This document shows positions 25,401-25,840 of a stretch of DNA of 25,840 nt, in pieces; the first letter of the stretch is position 1, and every line of letters starts with the position of its first letter. The stretch lies in NCBI GenBank assembly GCA_022925895.1, contig JAKSYS010000782.1:1-25840 (forward strand), in the 5' to 3' direction. This stretch comes from Fragilaria crotonensis. Its lineage: Eukaryota > Bacillariophyta > Fragilariophyceae > Fragilariales > Fragilariaceae. The notes beneath the pieces are model-generated. The model did not search any database. It was not told where the DNA came from and saw only the letters and a list, made by a program, of their open reading frames with translations. Position numbers and translations under genes: made by a program.

Positions 25401-25513
25401 GCATCTGAAAACTCCTTAGCACTATGGCTTCGACGTCGCAACGAAACAGAGGAGGAACTGGCAGAACCGTGTGTATTGGATCCGCGCACACGGCCGTGTC
25501 GTCTGAACTTCAT
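22484..25513 (-). CDS. WW-domain protein, large and mostly disordered
   Basis: A protein of 1009 residues from ATG 25513 (MKFRRHGRVRGSN). The open frame reaches 25591 but begins there with TTG right after an in-frame TAG, so the internal ATG is preferred; an upstream 5'-UTR exon is possible. One WW domain lies around residues 471-498: LPSGWEVRISKSKNRPFYIH then PERGATWHCP. Its two Trp codons (24086-24088 and 24020-24022) are 22 residues apart, with an aromatic pair between. WW domains bind Pro-rich or phospho-Ser/Thr-Pro ligands. The rest is Ser-, Asp- and Glu-rich and looks disordered. A basic patch (NRLSSKRKLMEG) could be nuclear localisation, many Ser-Pro sites suggest phosphorylation, and an acidic DDDDDFPPMDD segment precedes a C-terminal helix (ALQALDQISLLAVASENLSR). 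No catalytic domain is seen. It may be a scaffold or transcription/splicing adaptor; function is unassigned. Confidence 0.85.
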   Translation of the reverse strand: MKFRRHGRVRGSNTHGSASSSSVSLRRRSHSAKEFSDANVVEKEKEIFVVDGPTKTPKISNRARPDTLHPQNHHKGHLDLHDTDRNLRASVKPTLGPIHRSNLYQDRTVPSVSVEAFVESNAEEFVTKIEPTRNQSPRALANHRQLNGNQDASHPLLSHPKNRLSSKRKLMEGVTATSYHSIDSAAKRALIIKDPVHCAAKRTSSTSAILNAMVHSPRRELQESPKTLDSMDCSSGESLGMEHSGLLLPQHGTPKYPTRTDDSSFTSSKLEKLRTSKLDNPEVVSAMLSSRQRPATSRGFPLGSTIGADHLDDWESVDASELTMRTMEELEIVSEETGIDSLLIPSRTYRSNINAKKYFGPKDTNISIATQAARSKCLDILKGSRRSITGDELLPAETRSPDLAGEISEVKSSEDLLSPPSTQSLPASKYTKQANTSAKTAPMVIRIDRLPEPSANNILFEYQGEMFRHAPLPSGWEVRISKSKNRPFYIHPERGATWHCPVVNPVGAAKASPIESIFELSSACGGTDEEDTDSFEIDENDSLQSAQHSIASLEYVDKTSMENAGYGKMTQTDEHGDNDVTSTTRSSTTGGNLPWDVVKRAITVEQGDLSVRRSDSTIEKPVCASSIKDLEGEVTADAILQATITTRSGGSPASNASKSYDNEDDDEYSVDDSYGEVVALNMTSPDEEITNLVLVNLAQRRTRKDGETVVLYQCDRVDGPLQLPNMRAITQRNHDVSSRDTSTQDEAKGNSSEVHEDLSTRADAATVLRNDAGSSLALHCATRNLRAGRVDAIEIKASRKGDDDGMVAYSRDQLADDDDDFPPMDDSEVRIEIDRIILHPAGVGDLRQPFSTILSLRGSENDGESELATPSAVGSFVGVDDVADSPVDDINKMEDYHADDRIQDDAIVGGAQSVFHPKVIDTNSDCTVSTIGGGYQRESCAGGTHLSKMSCRILNPPHPICALQALDQISLLAVASENLSRIQAQRRRPQVNASFVNDPARRLSFLHCR

Positions 25514-25840
25514 GGTAGATCTTGTGGTTGGAAGGATGGAATACCTGTCCTCAGAATATGTACTAGTAGAATATATCAAAAAGGGCGCCAACTACCCAAC
25601 TACGGAATCAAGACTCACATTCGTTGAGAGGTTGCCTATCAGAGCCCAGTCTACAGTACCGGTACCGTAGTATCTTTTTAGACTACCAGTACTGTAAACT
25701 TGATTTGCCATCTGAGCATCTGCGACGCTGCCACTGCGACTGATGACGAGAAGGCGCGAGACACTCGACATGAAATGGGACATATGTAGGACATACGTAC
25801 TACAGTATCAACACGACTCTGTAGACGGTACACAGTACCA
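25514..25840. promoter_or_regulatory. Upstream region of the WW-domain gene, GTAC-rich
   Basis: The region contains several GTAC palindromes, including GTACCGGTAC at 25656-25665, and an 8-bp inverted repeat TACAGTAC (25652-25659) / GTACTGTA (25689-25696). A minus-strand frame at 25592-25783 has ATG starts and might be a 5' exon, but no convincing splice pair joins it to the WW-domain gene. A promoter role is inferred from position alone. Confidence 0.35.

Noticed and set aside
25592-25783. Minus-strand 63-codon ORF as first exon of the WW-domain gene
   Set aside because: No convincing donor and acceptor pair joins it to the frame at 25513, and it ends in GTAC-rich non-coding sequence.
1-25840. 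tRNA, rRNA or CRISPR features
   Set aside because: No tRNA T-loop with matching arms, no rRNA-like conserved segments and no regularly spaced direct repeats were found by eye. A dedicated tRNA search was not possible here.

Overview
The window looks like nuclear DNA from a diatom, or at least a photosynthetic stramenopile. Genes are widely spaced on both strands and there are no bacterial operons or Shine-Dalgarno sites. A clear GT-AG intron is present at 19437-19510. Two small genes carry bipartite plastid presequences; one has the Ser|Phe cleavage context typical of secondary red-lineage plastids, the other a second twin-arginine lumen signal.

Layout: (1) 1-3313, minus strand: a decayed DNA transposon. 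It encodes a DDE-type transposase whose three catalytic acidic positions can still be located (codons 1622-1624, 1212-1214, 532-534), but the reading frame is broken at least seven times. A further open frame runs off the left edge. (2) 3664-4071, plus: a small Cys-rich protein predicted for the thylakoid lumen, with a TGACGTCA element upstream. (3) 4209-20056, minus: a very large HECT-type E3 ubiquitin ligase of about 5,200 residues, filling more than 60% of the window. Recognisable parts in order are a basic N-terminus, acidic tracts, a UIM, a SPRY domain, tandem UBA domains, a second SPRY, a MIB/HERC2 domain split by a charged insertion, a third SPRY, a GWISSR beta module and the HECT domain with its active-site Cys. 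(4) 20057-21905: a 1.85 kb non-coding, AT-rich stretch between divergent genes, with polypurine tracts and GTAC-rich patches. (5) 21906-22445, plus: a plastid-targeted DUF3067-family protein. (6) 22484-25513, minus: a long, mostly disordered protein with one WW domain, convergent with the DUF3067 gene and only 38 bp from it. (7) 25514-25840: a GTAC-rich upstream region.

The ligase is the centrepiece. Its body needs three frame changes, all in the same direction (one missing base each), two of them at short homopolymers. I favour assembly or sequencing deletions over introns or programmed frameshifting, but the sequence alone cannot decide. The genes share no obvious pathway. The two plastid proteins are independent, and the ligase and WW protein are probably cytosolic or nuclear. 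The most novel items are the ligase's domain combination, the split MIB/HERC2 domain, the 18-bp-stem hairpin in its probable first intron, and the twin CX3CX3C lumenal protein.
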